The notes beneath the pieces were generated by a model. That model was not told the origin of the DNA. It did not search any database and saw only the letters and a program-made list of their open reading frames with translations. Position numbers and translations under genes: made by a program. From the NCBI GenBank assembly GCA_947629955.1, contig CANRFT010000018.1:1-39450 (forward strand): a stretch of DNA of 39,450 nucleotides. The letters run 5' to 3'. Position 1 is the first letter of the stretch, and each line of letters starts with the position of its first letter. Positions 37,229 to 39,450 of this stretch are shown piece after piece. Source of the DNA: an uncultured Oscillospiraceae bacterium (lineage in GTDB: Bacteria > Bacillota > Clostridia > Oscillospirales > Oscillospiraceae).

Positions 37229-39450
37229 ATGAACAAGAAATTCAAAGGCCGCGCGCATCGCATGATGGCGATGCTGCTGGCTCTCGTCATGATCTGTTCC
37301 CTGGTGACGACCACGGCGTTTGCCTCTCAGGAGGATAACTACCATGACCCCGCTGACCGCTGGCTGAACGCCGCCAACCGCACCAATGAGTTGGATGCCA
37401 ACGCCACCGTCACCCATGAGACATTCACCTGTGCTGTGTGCGGCGGTGCCCGGTCCTTTATGGTATGGAGGACCCCGGAGTATACCAGAGACGGCCAGAC
37501 CGCTATGCTCCGCAACGTCCGGTACTCTGACGGCACGATGATCGACGGCAAGAGCAAGGGAACCATCCTGGATGGCACCCCCGGCATGGATGCCACTTAC
37601 ACCGGCTATCACTGGACCAAGGCCAACTGTGAAACCTGCGGCACCATGAACTCCAACATGGGCCTCACCGACTACTCCTGCGGCAAGAACGTCTACTGGC
37701 TCTATGACTGCGCCGCCGAGTTCACTGAGGAACTGGACCCCGTGACCACCTACGAGTATGCGGATGACACCTATCACCGTGTCATTACGACTACCGGCAC
37801 CTACTGCGAGTTCTGCTTCGGCACCCGTAAGACGACCACGACCACCCTGGAGCGTCACAATATCGAGACTGACATCCTGCCCCAGCCTGCCAATGGCCGT
37901 TTCGCCACGGTGGATCACTGCACGGTCTGTGACTACAACCACTATGACTATACCGCGGCCAAGGCCGTTATCGCGGACTACTACGGCGTGGTGGACGGTA
38001 AGCCCCACACCATCACCGTGACCGACCTCTCCGAGAGCGGTGTGTCCGTCAGCATCCGTTACGGCAACAGCGCCGACGCCTGCACCCTGACCTCTGCTCC
38101 TAACTACACCGACGAAGGCCAGTATACCGTCTATTACGAGATTTCTTACACCTTCAAGGGTAAGACCATGACCGAGGACGGCGTGGCCTATGTCTGGCTC
38201 CGGGATGAGAGCATGAAGGACGATGGCAACGGCAATTTCACCTGCGGCTGTGGCTGTGGCGACCCGGACTGCGGCTGCCAGGACAAGGACTGCCATGGCG
38301 ACTGCGAGAAGGACAAAGGCTGCGGCGAGAACCACAAGTTTGTCCTTCTGGACAGCGTGGAACCCGGTTGCCTGACCCTGGGCTATGACCGTTATCTTTG
38401 CACCGAGTGTGGCCGAATCGAAAAGCGGGACTATGAGGCGGCTCTGGGTCATGCCTTCCAGTCCGTGCTTATCCGCGAGGCCACCTGTGAGACGGACGGC
38501 AAGCTCCTGGAGATCTGCTCCCGCTGCGGCCAGATGAAAACCACCGCCACCCCCAAGGGTGAGCATAAGTACAGCACCCACAACGTGGCCGCCACCTGCA
38601 CCTCTCCCGGTTATACTGTCAAGGAGTGTTCCGTTTGCGGCGACCGCCACATCACCAATATCACCTCCGCCCTGCCCCACAACTACAAGGCCCACGTCAC
38701 TCCCGCTACCTGCGAGACTGGCGGCAAGACCGTCCACCTGTGCGACGGCTGCGGCAGTTCCTTCGTGACCGACTACACCGCCGCTCTTGGCCATCAGTGG
38801 GATGAGGGCACCACCATCAGCAGCGGCACCTGCGTCGGCTCCGGCGTTATCGAGTACAAGTGCCAGCGTTGCGGCGCGACCCGTCTGGAGGGCGACCCCG
38901 CCAAGGGCCACACCCCCGGCGCTCCTGCCACCTGCACCGAACCCCAGCTCTGCGAGAAGTGCGGCGCTGTGATTGCTCCGGCCCTGGGCCACAATTACAC
39001 CGATGAGGTCACGCCTCCCACCTGCACCGAGATGGGCTATACCACCCACACTTGCGAAAACTGCGGCGACACCTACAAGGACGAGTACACGAACCCCACC
39101 GGCCACAAGGAGAGCGACTGGATCGTGGATAAGGAGCCTACCGTGGACAGTGAGGGTGAGCGCCACAAGGAGTGCAAGGACTGCGGCGAGAAGCTGGAGA
39201 GCGAGTCCATCCCCCGTCTGAACGACCAGGACATCACCGACAACCACGGCGAGGCCGAGGTGGGCGGCTATCTGGTCATCGTCACTGACACCGATACCGA
39301 GGCCCCGGTCATGGGCGCTGTTGTCACGCTGAAAAAGGACAACACCCTGGGTATTCGTTTGCCGGATGGCCGTCTGCTGGACTACGCTGACCAGACCACC
39401 GTTACCGTCCTCATCAAGAAGGACAAGAGCGCCGTCCCCGGCGTGGACAT
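37229..39450 (+). CDS. Large secreted Cys-rich repeat protein (3' end outside window)
   Basis: The frame is open for 740 codons to the window edge. It starts with a Sec signal (MNKKFKGRAHRMMAMLLALVM, cleavage after TTAFA). Residues about 33-338 hold scattered CxxC pairs (CAVCGG, CETCGT, CEFCF, CTVCDY). A dense cysteine cluster (CGCGCGDPDCGCQDKDC, 339-365) follows. Residues about 368-665 form eight modules of about 38 residues of the type ATCTxxGYTxxxCxxCGD...ALGH, each with a C-x(8-11)-CxxC pattern and a closing Gly-His. From about 677 a beta-rich domain (GGYLVIVTDTDTEAPVMGAVVTLKKDN) resembles a CnaB/SpaA-like fold. GGAGG lies 12 bases before the ATG. The modules look like zinc- or disulfide-knuckled surface repeats. 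Function is unknown. Confidence 0.85.
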   Translation, partial: MNKKFKGRAHRMMAMLLALVMICSLVTTTAFASQEDNYHDPADRWLNAANRTNELDANATVTHETFTCAVCGGARSFMVWRTPEYTRDGQTAMLRNVRYSDGTMIDGKSKGTILDGTPGMDATYTGYHWTKANCETCGTMNSNMGLTDYSCGKNVYWLYDCAAEFTEELDPVTTYEYADDTYHRVITTTGTYCEFCFGTRKTTTTTLERHNIETDILPQPANGRFATVDHCTVCDYNHYDYTAAKAVIADYYGVVDGKPHTITVTDLSESGVSVSIRYGNSADACTLTSAPNYTDEGQYTVYYEISYTFKGKTMTEDGVAYVWLRDESMKDDGNGNFTCGCGCGDPDCGCQDKDCHGDCEKDKGCGENHKFVLLDSVEPGCLTLGYDRYLCTECGRIEKRDYEAALGHAFQSVLIREATCETDGKLLEICSRCGQMKTTATPKGEHKYSTHNVAATCTSPGYTVKECSVCGDRHITNITSALPHNYKAHVTPATCETGGKTVHLCDGCGSSFVTDYTAALGHQWDEGTTISSGTCVGSGVIEYKCQRCGATRLEGDPAKGHTPGAPATCTEPQLCEKCGAVIAPALGHNYTDEVTPPTCTEMGYTTHTCENCGDTYKDEYTNPTGHKESDWIVDKEPTVDSEGERHKECKDCGEKLESESIPRLNDQDITDNHGEAEVGGYLVIVTDTDTEAPVMGAVVTLKKDNTLGIRLPDGRLLDYADQTTVTVLIKKDKSAVPGVD

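Noticed and set aside
37166-39247. Long open frame (693 codons) on the minus strand
   Set aside because: It is the antisense of the Cys-rich repeat gene; its sequence is dominated by G, A, V and L and has no ribosome site, whereas the plus frame has a signal peptide and ordered modules.

Overview
The window looks like a chromosomal segment of a high-GC Clostridia bacterium, most likely an Oscillospiraceae gut anaerobe of the Flavonifractor/Lawsonibacter type. This is inferred from Firmicutes-style ribosome binding sites and promoters, T-box and ZTP riboswitch leaders, conserved Bacillus/Clostridium gene order, strongly GC-rich codons and the palindromic intergenic repeats. No rRNA or marker gene is present to fix the genus.

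Layout. 1-2,073 (minus) is a coenzyme A operon: a vitamin ECF S-component, coaX and the start of coaBC. gltX and a half-size EamA permease follow, each with a clear promoter. 4,407-9,003 (minus) is an operon of nnr (NAD(P)HX repair), a LolA-like lipoprotein, alr, mazF and an exported protein, which resembles the Bacillus ydcC-alr-ndoA region but lacks an antitoxin gene. At 9,197-9,243 two promoters diverge with overlapping -35 boxes. The rightward one drives a T-box leader, a GNAT gene, a flavin-oxidase-like gene, pheS and an unusually long pheT. 14,402-17,005 (minus) holds a zinc-ribbon exported protein and a BlaI/BlaR1-type regulator pair with visible operators. 17,215-21,566 carries polA, rimI and tsaD. 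An AT-rich gap with DnaA-box-like sequences then leads into a ZTP riboswitch before fhs and an SDR gene. 24,619-29,757 is a complete branched-chain amino acid ABC transporter operon with a consensus promoter inside an inverted repeat and a structured leader. An ECF-type sigma/anti-sigma pair follows. cinA and a gene for a copper-amine-oxidase-N/deacetylase-like protein run leftwards.

At 34,017-34,314 the character changes. A good promoter is followed by two 105-base tandem units and then an intact tRNA-Arg(CCT). Both unit junctions fall at the tRNA anticodon loop, and one 5' half-tRNA is stranded between them. The intact tRNA is followed by an AT-rich, nearly gene-free stretch, a small acidic protein, parA, parB and a large secreted Cys-rich repeat protein that runs off the window. 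I read this as a tRNA-targeted integration hotspot with the left part of a mobile element (integrative element or integrated plasmid).

The core genes cover cofactor supply (CoA, folate one-carbon), translation (gltX, pheST, tsaD), cell wall (alr) and replication or repair (polA). The most unusual items are the tRNA half-site array, the Cys-rich protein next to parAB, the extra OB-like segment in PheT, the lone MazF, and the regulatory DNA around livJ. All similarity statements come from reading motifs by eye; no database search was possible.
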